Positions 43,773 to 53,126 of a stretch of DNA of 64,000 nucleotides are shown here, in pieces. The position numbers and the translations under genes were made by a program. Each line of letters begins with the position of its first letter. Position 1 is the stretch's first letter. This stretch comes from Chitinophagaceae bacterium DXS (GTDB taxonomy: Bacteria; Bacteroidota; Bacteroidia; Chitinophagales; Chitinophagaceae), in the NCBI GenBank assembly GCA_030345135.1, contig CP128386.1:403129-467128 (forward strand), given 5' to 3'. The notes under the pieces were generated by a model, which ran no database searches, was not told the DNA's origin, and saw nothing but the letters and a program-made list of their open reading frames with translations.

Positions 43773-46223
43773 ATGATTCAGATTAAGAAAATTACTCTTT
43801 TGGGCCTGCTTTTCCTCTTAATAACGGGCCTTGCATTTGCGCAGGGTAATGCCGGAAAAATAGTCGGGACTGTTAAAAGCGGAGGGAAAAGTATAGAAGG
43901 GGCTACTGTATCATTGCTCTCTTCAAAAGATTCATCTCTGGTGAAAATGGTTGTTTCCGATAAGGATGGGAATTATGTGATAAATAAAATCACATCCGGC
44001 AAATACTTGATATCAGTTGCCGCGTTAAACTATACAACAACCTATTCAAAAGAAATAGCTGTAGTGAAGGACGGAGATTACGTAACTGCAGGGGCGATAG
44101 AGTTGGTTGCTGCGGCAAACGGGCTGGCGAATGTGACGGTAGCAACTAAAAGACCGGCAATCGAAGCAAGGCCGGATAAGATGGTTGTAAATGTGGATGC
44201 AGCTGTTACCAATGTCGGTTCAACCGCATTAGAAGTTTTGGAAAAATCTCCGGGCGTGGTGGTTGATAAGGATGGTAATATAAGCCTGAATGGTAAGTCC
44301 GGTGTAACGGTAATGATTGATGGAAAGCCTTCGTATGTTTCCGGTGCCGATCTTACCAACTTGTTAAGCAGCATGAATGCCAACCAGCTTGACCAGATCG
44401 AGCTGATGAGTAATCCTTCCTCGAAGTTTGATGCAGCAGGTAATTCCGGGATCATCAATATCAAGACTAAAAAGAATAAAGCCAAAGGGTTTAACGGCAG
44501 CGTTACAGCCAGCTATGGTCAGGGGCGTTATCCGAAAACCAACAACAGCCTGAACCTGAACTATCGCAACGGAAAATTCAATGTGTTTATGAACTATGCA
44601 TTGAATGGCGGGCAAGGGTTTGGCGATCTCCATATTATGCGTACTTATACAGGTTCCGATGGTAAAGTGACGTCCATTTTTGACCAACCTACGCACTTTA
44701 AAGGAAGCAATCTTACAAATAGTTTAAAAGTAGGAATGGATTATTATTTGTCACAAAAAACTACGATCGGATTTGTCGCCAATGGTTTTATAACCAACCG
44801 CACAGGGAAAAACAATAGCACAGGTTATCTACAGGATGCCAGCGGTAATACGGATTCTATCGCGCAAACAAATAGCAGGGATGATAGTCATTGGACAAAT
44901 GGATCCTTTAATCTTAACCTGCGACATCAGTTTGATTCAGCGCGTGAGCTAACAGCCGATGCTGATTATATCCGGTACGGTGCAACTAATACGCAGAATT
45001 TTATCAATCATTCTTATTATCCGGATGGGACAGATATCTCCATGGATATTTTGCGGGGCAATCTGCCATCAGATATCCGGATCTATTCTTTTAAATCAGA
45101 CTACACTCAAAGTTTTAAGAAAAGTCTTAAACTTGAAACCGGCATAAAGACAAGCTACGTTAAGACCGATAACACCGCAGACTATTATAACTGGTATAAT
45201 AATGACTGGAAAATTGACTATGAAAAGACCAATCATTTTATTTATGAAGAAAATATCAATGCAGCATACGCCAACCTGAATAAGCAATGGAAGAAATTCA
45301 GTCTGCAGCTTGGCTTGCGTTTTGAAAATACAAACTATAAAGGCCATCAGCTGGGTAATGAACAACGAAAAGACTCTGCTTTTAATCGCACTTATAACAA
45401 CCTGTTTCCAACCTTGTACACAAGCTATAATGTTGACAGCAGTAATCAGCTGACCGTTTCTTACGGGCGCCGCATTGACCGGCCCGCTTACCAGGACCTG
45501 AATCCTTTTCTGTTCTTCATTAACAAGTACACATACGCACAGGGTAACCCATTTTTATTGCCGCAGTATACAAACAATCTTGAGTTGAGCCATGTGTGGA
45601 AGAATAAAATAACAACCACTTTAAGCTATAGTAAAACAACACAATACTTTACCAATATTTTCAGAACGGAAGGAGAGGTGACTATTTTAACCGATGGTAA
45701 TCTTGGCGAAATGAAAAACTTTGGAGCCCGCGTTAACTGGCAACAAGATGTTGTGAAATGGTGGAACGTAAATATTAATGTAAATGCGAATTATAAAAAA
45801 GTAAATGGTTTTGCCAATGGTTCGGGCATTGTAAGTGCGGCATGGAACGGCCAGTTAAATGTGAACAACCAATTCAAATTTGAAAAAGGTTGGGCTGCAG
45901 AACTCTCCGGCTTTTACAATAGCAAGGATATAGAAGGTCAATTTATCATCGGGCCGTTTGGACAGGTCTCCGCCGGTGTGTCAAAACAGGTCTTGAAAAA
46001 CAAAGGAACAGTGAAGTTGAATGTCCGCGATATCTTCTATACACAGGTGATAGACGGCCACATCAAATACCAGAATGTTAACGAACATTTCATTCAAAGC
46101 CGTGATTCACGCGTTGTAAATATTTCCTTCACCTGGCGCTTCGGCAAGCCGCTGAAAGATGCTCCCCGCAAGAAAAACGACAACGGCGCCAGCGAAGAAC
46201 AGAACAGGGTTAAAGCGGGATAG
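43773..46223 (+). CDS. Outer-membrane beta-barrel family protein (TonB-receptor-like)
   Basis: This 816-residue protein has a signal peptide (about 1-24), a carboxypeptidase-regulatory-like domain (GKIVGTVKSGGKSIEGATV, about 28-110), a plug-like region (LEVLEKSPGVVVDKDGNISL, IELMSNPSSKFDAAGNSGII) and a large barrel with YGRRIDRPAYQDLNPFLFF, typical of the OMP_b-brl_3 group. It has no SusD partner. The transported or bound substrate is unknown. It stands alone between the galactonate and rhamnose genes; the hydrophilic C-terminal tail is Lys/Arg/Asn-rich. Confidence 0.88.
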   Translation: MIQIKKITLLGLLFLLITGLAFAQGNAGKIVGTVKSGGKSIEGATVSLLSSKDSSLVKMVVSDKDGNYVINKITSGKYLISVAALNYTTTYSKEIAVVKDGDYVTAGAIELVAAANGLANVTVATKRPAIEARPDKMVVNVDAAVTNVGSTALEVLEKSPGVVVDKDGNISLNGKSGVTVMIDGKPSYVSGADLTNLLSSMNANQLDQIELMSNPSSKFDAAGNSGIINIKTKKNKAKGFNGSVTASYGQGRYPKTNNSLNLNYRNGKFNVFMNYALNGGQGFGDLHIMRTYTGSDGKVTSIFDQPTHFKGSNLTNSLKVGMDYYLSQKTTIGFVANGFITNRTGKNNSTGYLQDASGNTDSIAQTNSRDDSHWTNGSFNLNLRHQFDSARELTADADYIRYGATNTQNFINHSYYPDGTDISMDILRGNLPSDIRIYSFKSDYTQSFKKSLKLETGIKTSYVKTDNTADYYNWYNNDWKIDYEKTNHFIYEENINAAYANLNKQWKKFSLQLGLRFENTNYKGHQLGNEQRKDSAFNRTYNNLFPTLYTSYNVDSSNQLTVSYGRRIDRPAYQDLNPFLFFINKYTYAQGNPFLLPQYTNNLELSHVWKNKITTTLSYSKTTQYFTNIFRTEGEVTILTDGNLGEMKNFGARVNWQQDVVKWWNVNINVNANYKKVNGFANGSGIVSAAWNGQLNVNNQFKFEKGWAAELSGFYNSKDIEGQFIIGPFGQVSAGVSKQVLKNKGTVKLNVRDIFYTQVIDGHIKYQNVNEHFIQSRDSRVVNISFTWRFGKPLKDAPRKKNDNGASEEQNRVKAG

Positions 46224-46292
46224 GTAGGATGCTGTTTCACGCAACGAACGCAAAGAAGCGGCGGCGCGGAAGAGTTTTTCTAATTGACAATT

Positions 46293-46320
46293 CCTGCCCG
46301 ACAGAAGTCATTCAGGCGGG
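46293..46320. repeat. 28-bp GC hairpin mini-element
   Basis: cctgcccg-N12-caggcggg, identical in both ends to 37012-37039 but different in the middle 12 bases. It sits inside the AT-rich word taattgacaatt...gttgaaaattgacaat. Confidence 0.75.
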
Positions 46321-46380
46321 GATAGTTGAAAATTGACAATGATTGCGGAGAAGGGGTAACTGCTTTCTAATTTAATTCTT

Positions 46381-46630
46381 TCTGCCGCTTTGCGATCTTG
46401 TGGCTTAGTGGCAAAAAAATCGCCGTGTTTCTTCGTGTCGCCGTGCCTCCGTGGTTCAAACCTTTGTGCTCCTTTGCGCCTTCGCGTCTTCGTGGCAAAA
46501 GCACCGCGGTGTTTCTTCGTGTCGCCTTGCCTCCGTGGTTCAAACCTTTGTGCCCCTTTGCGCTTTTGGGTCTTCGTGGCAAAATCACCGCCGTGTTTCG
46601 CCGTGCCGCCGAGCCTCCGTGGTTTTCCCT
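46381..46630. repeat. 84-bp tandem repeat, about three units
   Basis: gtgtttcttcgtgtcgcc-type text recurs at 46425, 46509 and 46593, exactly 84 bp apart, including the phrases cctccgtggttcaaaccttt and gtcttcgtggcaaaa. Because 84 is divisible by three, both strands stay open and give false ORFs, including a false 97-codon extension of the next gene. Confidence 0.9.
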
Positions 46631-46688
46631 TCATTTGTCGGGAAAACAATTTATTTTAGCCGTTATCATTCCACTAAACACACTAACG

Positions 46689-49061
46689 ATGCTTAAACGA
46701 ATTGTGGTTGTGCTGCTTGCTATTATAAATACATGCTTAATAGCAAATGCGCAAAACCAAACCATCAATCCCAAATTGCTTTCCGGCCAATGGAATGCTC
46801 ATTGGATCACCTGTCCCGATGTTCCCGCAAGAGCATATGGCGTTTACCATTTCAGAAAAACAATCAATTTAACTACAAAGCCAGACAAATTTATCGTGCA
46901 TGTATCTGCCGACAACCGTTACCGGCTTTTTGTTAACGGTACATCTGTTTGTTTTGGTCCGGCGCGGGGTGATCTGTATAACTGGTTTTACGAAACAATT
47001 GACCTGGCTCCTTATTTACAGGCAGGAAAGAATACCATTGCCGCTCAGGTGTGGAACATGGCAGAGCATGCCGCGGTGGCACAGGTATCTAATCAGACAG
47101 CCTTTATGTTGCAGGGTGATGATAAGGCGCAGGAAACTATTAACACAGATAAAACATGGAAGGTTATTAAAGATGATGCTTATGAACCCTGTTCGCTGGA
47201 TAACGGTGCGCGGCTTTGGGCATACATGGTTATTGGCCCTGGTGATCATGTTAAAGCAAATGCTTATCCATGGGGCTGGGAGCAGGCTGGTTACAATGAT
47301 GAGAGCTGGAAGAATGCAACAGGTATTGCTCAACCGGTTAATGCTGGCTATGGAACTGACAACATGTGGTCGCTCGCGCCCCGGACAATACCATTGATGG
47401 AAGAAACGCTTCAACGAATTCCATCCATTCGCAGGGTGACAGGCATGGACATACAAGTCACATCTCTCGACAGCGCACATCCGCTCACAATCCCGGCAAA
47501 CAAAACAGTTAGCATTTTATTTGATCAGGGAGTCAATACAGTTGCTTATCCTGAGTTAGTGGTTAGCGGAGGCAAAGCAGCGGCTGTTAAGCTGACTTAT
47601 GCTGAAGCCATGTTTAAAGATCGAAAGAAGGGAAATCGCAATGATATTGATGGTCGTGAGATAATGGGCAACTATGATATTTTTGAGCCTGATGGCGGAG
47701 AAAAGAGATTGTTCCGGCCGCTATGGTTCCGGACATTCAGATACCTGCAACTAGATATCACGACTGGAGATCAGCCGCTGGTAATTAACGACTTTTACGG
47801 AAAATATACCGGCTATCCTTTCGAGCAAAAAGCAGTTTTTAAAAGTAACGATGCTTCACTACAGGATATCTGGAATGTAGGATGGCGCACTGCTAGATTG
47901 TGTGCCGGTGAAAATTATTTTGATTGCCCTTATTATGAGCAGCTCCAGTACGAAGGTGACACACGTATTCAGTCATTAATATCGTTGTATGTAACAGGTG
48001 ATGATCGTTTGATGCGCAAAGCTATCAACGACTTTTATAAGTCGAGAGTGCCGGAAGGATTAACGCAAGGCCGTTACCCGAGCAATCGTCTCCAGGTAAT
48101 TCCGCCATTTTCATTGTATTGGGTGAGTATGCTGTATGATTACTGGATGCACAGGCAGGATGAGGCTTTTCTGCAACAATATTTAATGGCAGCGGCAGGC
48201 GTGTTGGATTGGTACGAAAAAAATATCGACAAGAGCAAAAACATGCTTGGTCCAATGAAATGGTGGGGCTTTGTTGATTGGAATACTAAATTTCCAAACG
48301 GCGTTCCCGATGGAGCAACAGATGGTAATAGTTCAGTGATCACTTTACAATATGTATACACCTTGCAGCAGGCGGCTGCGCTGTTTGCACATTTTGGTAA
48401 ACAAAATGAAGCCGCGCATTATGAAGCTTTGGCAAAACAATTGTCCAAAGGCACCTATTTGCAATGTTTCGATAAATCAAAAGGCTTGATGGCCAATACT
48501 CCGGCGAAAGGGTCTTTCAGTCAACATGCAAGTATTCTGGCTGTCCTTACGCAATGTGTTGAGAAAAATGAAATGCAGCCTGTAATGAAAAAAATACTTT
48601 CGGATAATTCCCTCAGCCAGGCAACCTTCTACTATCGTTTTTATTTAACGCTCGCTTTAAAAAAAGCAGGCATGGCTGATATGTATTACAGCCAGCTAAA
48701 ACCCTGGCGTGACATGCTCGCGATGGGATTAACAACTTTTGCTGAAAATCCTGAACCAACACGTTCTGACTGCCACGCGTGGAGTTCAAGTCCCAATTAT
48801 GATTTCCTGGCAACTATCTGTGGCATTATGCCGGAAAGCGCCGGCTTTAAAACCATCAGAATTGAACCGCATCCCGGCGAGCTAAAGGAAATCTATGGCA
48901 GTATGCCTCATCCTTCCGGCTCAGTTGAAGTATCCTTACAACGTAAGGGCGAAAATGGTTTACAGGGAACTGTTACATTGCCTGCCGGAACTTCCGGCAA
49001 GTTTGTATGGAACAATAAGGAGGTTGCTCTAAAAAGCGGCAAACAACAGATTGAATTTTAG
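46689..49061 (+). CDS. Alpha-L-rhamnosidase-type glycoside hydrolase
   Basis: This 790-residue exported enzyme has a signal peptide from Met 46689 (MLKRIVVVLLAIINTCLIAN). The N-terminal beta-sandwich (HWITCPDVPARAYGVYHFRK, VHVSADNRYRLFVNG) precedes an (alpha/alpha)6 barrel with the acid-rich site ENYFDCPYYEQLQYEGDTR and a C-terminal beta domain (about 700 on). This is the Bac_rhamnosid/GH78-like layout. It should release L-rhamnose for the transporter and catabolic genes that follow. Upstream codons in frame come from the 84-bp repeat and are rejected as start. Confidence 0.86.
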   Translation: MLKRIVVVLLAIINTCLIANAQNQTINPKLLSGQWNAHWITCPDVPARAYGVYHFRKTINLTTKPDKFIVHVSADNRYRLFVNGTSVCFGPARGDLYNWFYETIDLAPYLQAGKNTIAAQVWNMAEHAAVAQVSNQTAFMLQGDDKAQETINTDKTWKVIKDDAYEPCSLDNGARLWAYMVIGPGDHVKANAYPWGWEQAGYNDESWKNATGIAQPVNAGYGTDNMWSLAPRTIPLMEETLQRIPSIRRVTGMDIQVTSLDSAHPLTIPANKTVSILFDQGVNTVAYPELVVSGGKAAAVKLTYAEAMFKDRKKGNRNDIDGREIMGNYDIFEPDGGEKRLFRPLWFRTFRYLQLDITTGDQPLVINDFYGKYTGYPFEQKAVFKSNDASLQDIWNVGWRTARLCAGENYFDCPYYEQLQYEGDTRIQSLISLYVTGDDRLMRKAINDFYKSRVPEGLTQGRYPSNRLQVIPPFSLYWVSMLYDYWMHRQDEAFLQQYLMAAAGVLDWYEKNIDKSKNMLGPMKWWGFVDWNTKFPNGVPDGATDGNSSVITLQYVYTLQQAAALFAHFGKQNEAAHYEALAKQLSKGTYLQCFDKSKGLMANTPAKGSFSQHASILAVLTQCVEKNEMQPVMKKILSDNSLSQATFYYRFYLTLALKKAGMADMYYSQLKPWRDMLAMGLTTFAENPEPTRSDCHAWSSSPNYDFLATICGIMPESAGFKTIRIEPHPGELKEIYGSMPHPSGSVEVSLQRKGENGLQGTVTLPAGTSGKFVWNNKEVALKSGKQQIEF

Positions 49062-49410
49062 AAAATGCGAAGCTGGGGAAGATCCACATTTAGATAGCAA
49101 TTTGTCCGGGAACCCGGATCAACTCTCTGTGTAGTGACTTCTTCGTGAAACGCTGTGTAACTGTATTTACTTTAACAATTTGGATGTAACAATGATTGTT
49201 TAAGGGAAGATGGCAATTCGATTATCAGAAAAAGACGCTAAAAGGATTAAGCATTCCCTCTTCAACAACCGGACTTTAACGAGGGGCATTTAGTACGCTG
49301 TTTCATTGCTGTAAGTGTTACATCTTTACCTTACAGTACAGGACAGTTATACAGTACTCAGCCTCTATTTTCGTAAAATAGCATTGCTAAGTAGAAAATT
49401 CTAACGAATC
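49062..49410. other. Spacer before rhaT with repeat word and palindrome
   Basis: No gene. It contains a gtgtaactgtattta repeat word (near 49155) and the palindrome ctatttt-cgt-aaaatag (49365-49381), 30 bp from the rhaT start. The latter overlaps a promoter-like tattttcg. Confidence 0.4.
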
Positions 49411-50466
49411 ATGCAGGTCATATTAGGCGTTATTTTTCATTTTATTGGTGGGTTTGCGTCAGGTAGTTTTTACATGCCGTATAAAAAAGTAAAAGGCTGG
49501 GCCTGGGAAAGCTACTGGATCCTTGGTGGTTTATTTTCCTGGCTTATAGTGCCTCCGTTAGCAGCATGGCTTACAATTCCCGGATTTTCAGAAATAATTA
49601 AAAGCACGCCTTCGTCTGTGCTGGCATACACTTATTTTTTTGGCGTATTGTGGGGCGTAGGCGGACTTACCTATGGGTTAGGCGTACGTTATTTGGGTAT
49701 GTCGCTTGGTAATTCCATCGTGCTGGGCTTTTGTTCCGCCTTTGGTTCTTTAATTCCCTCCATCTATTATAACTTTTTTCCTGCCGAAGGTAAAACCACT
49801 TTTACCGAAATGCTCAATACCTATTGGGGACGCTGGGTGCTTGCGGGTGTTGTGGTTTGTCTGTTAGGAATTTATGTTTGTGGTAGGGCGGGTATGCTAA
49901 AAGAAAGAGAATTACCCGAGGAGGAGAAAAAGAAAAGCATAAAAGAATTTAACCTTACCAAAGGTTTAATTGTGGCCATCATTTCCGGTATTTTAAGCGC
50001 TTGTTTTAATTTTGGCATTGAAGCGGGCAAATCCATGGCCAACGTAGCAGTTGAGAAAGGCATGAATCCGTTATATCAGAACAATGTTATTTATGTGGTG
50101 CTTTTGTGGGGCGGATTAACTACCAATTTTATCTGGTGCATTATGCTGAATGCCCGCAATAAAACATTTAAAGATTATACAGACGAACGTACTCCTTTGC
50201 TCAAAAACTATATTTTTTCTGCGCTTGCAGGTACTACATGGTTTTTACAGTTTTTCTTTTATGGCATGGGTGAAAGCAAACTTGGTAACGGAGCGAGTTC
50301 CTGGATTCTTCACATGGCATTCATCATCCTTATTGCCAACTTTTGGGGACTGGCACTAAAAGAATGGAAAGGCGTAAGTTCAAAAACAAGGAATACAATA
50401 ATTACAGGCATCGCAATTATCATGTTATCCGTACTTATTGTGGGCTATGGCAATTCAATCAAATAA
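49411..50466 (+). CDS. rhaT: L-rhamnose/proton symporter
   Basis: This 351-residue inner-membrane transporter has about ten helices in the RhaT/DMT-type pattern. Recognisable text: HFIGGFASGSFYMPYKKVKGWAWESYW, a GVLWGVGGLTYGLGVRYLGMSLG segment and GTTWFLQFFFYGMGESKLG. It brings free L-rhamnose into the cytosol. It is 21 bp before the aldolase/dehydrogenase gene and sits in a rhamnose operon, which makes the assignment firm. Confidence 0.94.
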   Translation: MQVILGVIFHFIGGFASGSFYMPYKKVKGWAWESYWILGGLFSWLIVPPLAAWLTIPGFSEIIKSTPSSVLAYTYFFGVLWGVGGLTYGLGVRYLGMSLGNSIVLGFCSAFGSLIPSIYYNFFPAEGKTTFTEMLNTYWGRWVLAGVVVCLLGIYVCGRAGMLKERELPEEEKKKSIKEFNLTKGLIVAIISGILSACFNFGIEAGKSMANVAVEKGMNPLYQNNVIYVVLLWGGLTTNFIWCIMLNARNKTFKDYTDERTPLLKNYIFSALAGTTWFLQFFFYGMGESKLGNGASSWILHMAFIILIANFWGLALKEWKGVSSKTRNTIITGIAIIMLSVLIVGYGNSIK

Positions 50467-50487
50467 TTTATTTAAACAAACAAGAAT

Positions 50488-52608
50488 ATGGAATCATTAA
50501 CAACCCGTTTTAAGCATGTAAGCTATTTGTGGGACGAGGCGAAAGCTGCTGAGCTGGAGGGCGATGAAGTAGCACTGCTGATCTACCGTTCCAATCTGCT
50601 GGGGGCCGATTTGCGTTTAACAAATTATGGAGGAGGTAACACTTCCTGCAAGGCAATGGCGAAAGACCCCTTAACAGGAAAGGAAACGGAAGTAATGTGG
50701 GTGAAAGGTTCCGGAGGTGATCTCGGTACATTGAAACGGAGCGGGCTTGCAGCGTTGTATGTAGACCGTTTGCGCAGTCTTACCAATGTATACCGCGGAA
50801 TAGAGCATGAGGATGAAATGGTGGAGTTGTTTAACCATTGCATCTTTGACCTGGCTTCCAAGGCTCCTTCTATCGATACTCCTTTGCATGGTTTCCTTCC
50901 TTTTAAACATATAGATCATTTACATCCGGACGCTGCTATTGCCATAGCGGCTGCGAAAGACGGTAAACGCATTACGCAGGAACTGTTTAACGGAACGATT
51001 GGTTGGGTTGAATGGCAACGTCCGGGTTTTGATCTTGGCTTAAAGCTGAAGGAATGTTTGGATAATAATCCTGGTATTCGTGGAATTATGCTCGGTTCGC
51101 ACGGTTTGTTTACGTGGGGCGACACGGCATATGAAAGCTACATGAATACGCTGGAAGTAATTGAGCGTTGTGCGGAATACCTGGAAGAAAATATCAAAAA
51201 TAACGGGCAGGTATTTGGCGGTGCAAAAATAAAATCATTGCCTGCAGAAGAACGCCTGAAAAAGGCTGCTGTTCTTGCGCCGGTGCTGAGAGGTTATTGC
51301 TCATCCTACACAAGAATGATCGGGCATTTTACTGATGATGAAAGGGTGCTTGAGTTCATCAACTCAAATGATCTTGACAGGTTGGCGCCAATGGGTACAA
51401 GTTGCCCGGATCACTTTCTTCGTACAAAGATCAGTCCGTTGGTATTGAACCTTTCTGTTGATGAAGATGTAAGTGATGTAAAGGCCGTACAGCAAAAGAT
51501 CGCGCCTTTGTTTGATGCATACCGGAAAATGTACACTGAGTATTATGAGGCATGCAAGCATAGCAATAGTCCGGCAATACGTGATACAAATCCTGTGGTG
51601 ATATTATATCCGGGGGTGGGTATGTTCACTTTCTCAAAAGATAAACAGACCGCGCGCGTTGCAGCAGAATTCTACATAAATGCCATCAACGTTATGAAGG
51701 GTGCGGAAGCAGTTTCCGTGTATACTTCGTTACCAAGGCAGGAAGCATTTAATATAGAATACTGGCTGTTGGAAGAAGCTAAATTGCAACGTATGCCGAA
51801 GCCAAAAGCACTTTCGGGACGAATTGCTTTAATTACCGGTAGCGCTGGTGGAATAGGTAAAGCGATCGCCAAAAAGTTCGCCGGTGAAGGTGCCTGTGTT
51901 GTAATTAATGACAATGATGAGAACAGGTTGGAAGAAGCGAAAGCTGAATTTACCAAACAATATGGAAAGGATGTGTTTGATGCTGATCTGTTGGATGTGA
52001 CAAACGCACAAACTATCCATAAAACATTTGAAACTGCAGCTTTGAAGTTTGGCGGTATTGATATTGTTGTCAATTGCGCAGGACTATCCATTTCAAAACC
52101 GCTTGAAGAGCATACTGAAAAAGACTGGGATCTGCTGTATGATGTTCTGGTGAAAGGTCAGTTCCTGGTTACTCAGGCCGGCGTTGAAATAATGCGTAAA
52201 CAGGGAACAGGTGGTGATGTATTGAATATTGTAAGTAAGAACGCACTTGTGAGCGGACCAAACAATGCAGGTTATGGTTCCGCAAAAGCGGCGCAGCTCC
52301 ACCTGAGCCGTTTAAATGCAGCGGAACTGGGAAAAGATCAGATTCGTGTGAATACCGTCAATCCGGATGCAGTTATATCCGACAGTAAGATCTGGGCTGG
52401 TGCATGGGCTGAGGGCCGTGCAAAAGCTTATGGCGTTACAGTGGAAGAGCTGCCTGCTTATTATGCAAAACGCACGCTTTTAAATGAGATTATTCTGCCT
52501 GAGGATATTGCAAATGCATGCTTTGTCTTTGTTGGAGGCTTGCTGGATAAATCAACAGGCAATGTATTGAACGTTGACGGCGGTGTTGCAATGGCATTCC
52601 TACGATAA
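50488..52608 (+). CDS. Bifunctional rhamnulose-1-phosphate aldolase/lactaldehyde dehydrogenase
   Basis: This 706-residue fusion has a class II aldolase domain at about 20-400 with zinc-binding His in LHGFLPFKHIDHLHPD and LGSHGLFTWG. A short-chain dehydrogenase follows at about 445-706: GRIALITGSAGGIGKAIAKK nucleotide loop, catalytic YGSAK, C-terminal GNVLNVDGGVAMAF. It should cleave rhamnulose-1-phosphate to dihydroxyacetone phosphate and L-lactaldehyde, then oxidise lactaldehyde to lactate. This explains the lutABC genes 4 kb downstream. The family is called RhaD/RhaE-RhaW in the literature, so no single symbol is given. Confidence 0.93.
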   Translation: MESLTTRFKHVSYLWDEAKAAELEGDEVALLIYRSNLLGADLRLTNYGGGNTSCKAMAKDPLTGKETEVMWVKGSGGDLGTLKRSGLAALYVDRLRSLTNVYRGIEHEDEMVELFNHCIFDLASKAPSIDTPLHGFLPFKHIDHLHPDAAIAIAAAKDGKRITQELFNGTIGWVEWQRPGFDLGLKLKECLDNNPGIRGIMLGSHGLFTWGDTAYESYMNTLEVIERCAEYLEENIKNNGQVFGGAKIKSLPAEERLKKAAVLAPVLRGYCSSYTRMIGHFTDDERVLEFINSNDLDRLAPMGTSCPDHFLRTKISPLVLNLSVDEDVSDVKAVQQKIAPLFDAYRKMYTEYYEACKHSNSPAIRDTNPVVILYPGVGMFTFSKDKQTARVAAEFYINAINVMKGAEAVSVYTSLPRQEAFNIEYWLLEEAKLQRMPKPKALSGRIALITGSAGGIGKAIAKKFAGEGACVVINDNDENRLEEAKAEFTKQYGKDVFDADLLDVTNAQTIHKTFETAALKFGGIDIVVNCAGLSISKPLEEHTEKDWDLLYDVLVKGQFLVTQAGVEIMRKQGTGGDVLNIVSKNALVSGPNNAGYGSAKAAQLHLSRLNAAELGKDQIRVNTVNPDAVISDSKIWAGAWAEGRAKAYGVTVEELPAYYAKRTLLNEIILPEDIANACFVFVGGLLDKSTGNVLNVDGGVAMAFLR

Positions 52609-52647
52609 CTGACCGGGGTGAAAAACCGGATCGGGCGATTTTGATTT

Positions 52648-52671
52648 TTGACTATTGAATTTTGACTTTCT
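52648..52671 (+). promoter_or_regulatory. Shared leader word before rhaM
   Basis: ttgactattgaattttgact plus four bases ends exactly at the rhaM ATG. The equivalent 24 bases before the kinase gene (54735-54758) match at 20 positions and end exactly at its ATG too. Confidence 0.45.
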
Positions 52672-52986
52672 ATGTCTCGCATCGCAATGAAAATGCAATT
52701 GTTCAAAGGCTTTGAAGAAGAGTATAAAAGAAGACATACAGCCATTTGGCCCGAGTTGAAAGCGCTTCTGAAGGAAAGGGGTATTTCTCAATACTCCATT
52801 TGGCTGGATGAAGAAACGCTCACTTTGTTTGCTTGTTTTTATTCTGAAGATCCGGAATTACTGGATGATCTTCCCGAGCATGAAGTGATGAAGAAATGGT
52901 GGACATACATGAAGGATATCATGGCGACAAATGCCGATGAGTCGCCGGTATCGGTTCCTTTAAAAGAAGTTTTTTATCTTGAGTAG
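52672..52986 (+). CDS. rhaM: L-rhamnose mutarotase
   Basis: This 104-residue cytosolic enzyme of the RhaM/DUF718 family interconverts the alpha and beta anomers of L-rhamnose. Motifs: MQLFKGFEEEYKRRHTAIWPEL (catalytic His region), GISQYSIWLDEETLTLFA and KWWTYMKDIM. It has the full normal length. It lies 63 bp after the aldolase gene and just before a large palindrome. Confidence 0.93.
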   Translation: MSRIAMKMQLFKGFEEEYKRRHTAIWPELKALLKERGISQYSIWLDEETLTLFACFYSEDPELLDDLPEHEVMKKWWTYMKDIMATNADESPVSVPLKEVFYLE

Positions 52987-52988
52987 CG

Positions 52989-53039
52989 GTATTCACTATG
53001 TGTCCTACACTTTAAAAGTGTAGGACACATAGTGAATAC
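52989..53039. repeat. 51-bp near-perfect palindrome between rhaM and rhaI
   Basis: 25-base arms (starting gtattcactatgtgtcctac) are separated by a single base at 53014. A second, imperfect hairpin, ctacactttagaagcgtag (53057-53075) followed by gacacat, repeats the core. There is no T-run, so it is not a standard terminator. Confidence 0.8.
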
Positions 53040-53126
53040 ACACGGCCAATAACTCTCTACACTTTAGAAGCGTAGGACACATTTTGGTGAGACCTCTCAC
53101 TTCTCGCAACACAAAAACGCATTGCC

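Noticed and set aside
46398-46688. A 97-codon N-terminal extension of the rhamnosidase
   Set aside because: The codons come from the 84-bp tandem repeat, and a proper signal peptide begins at 46689.
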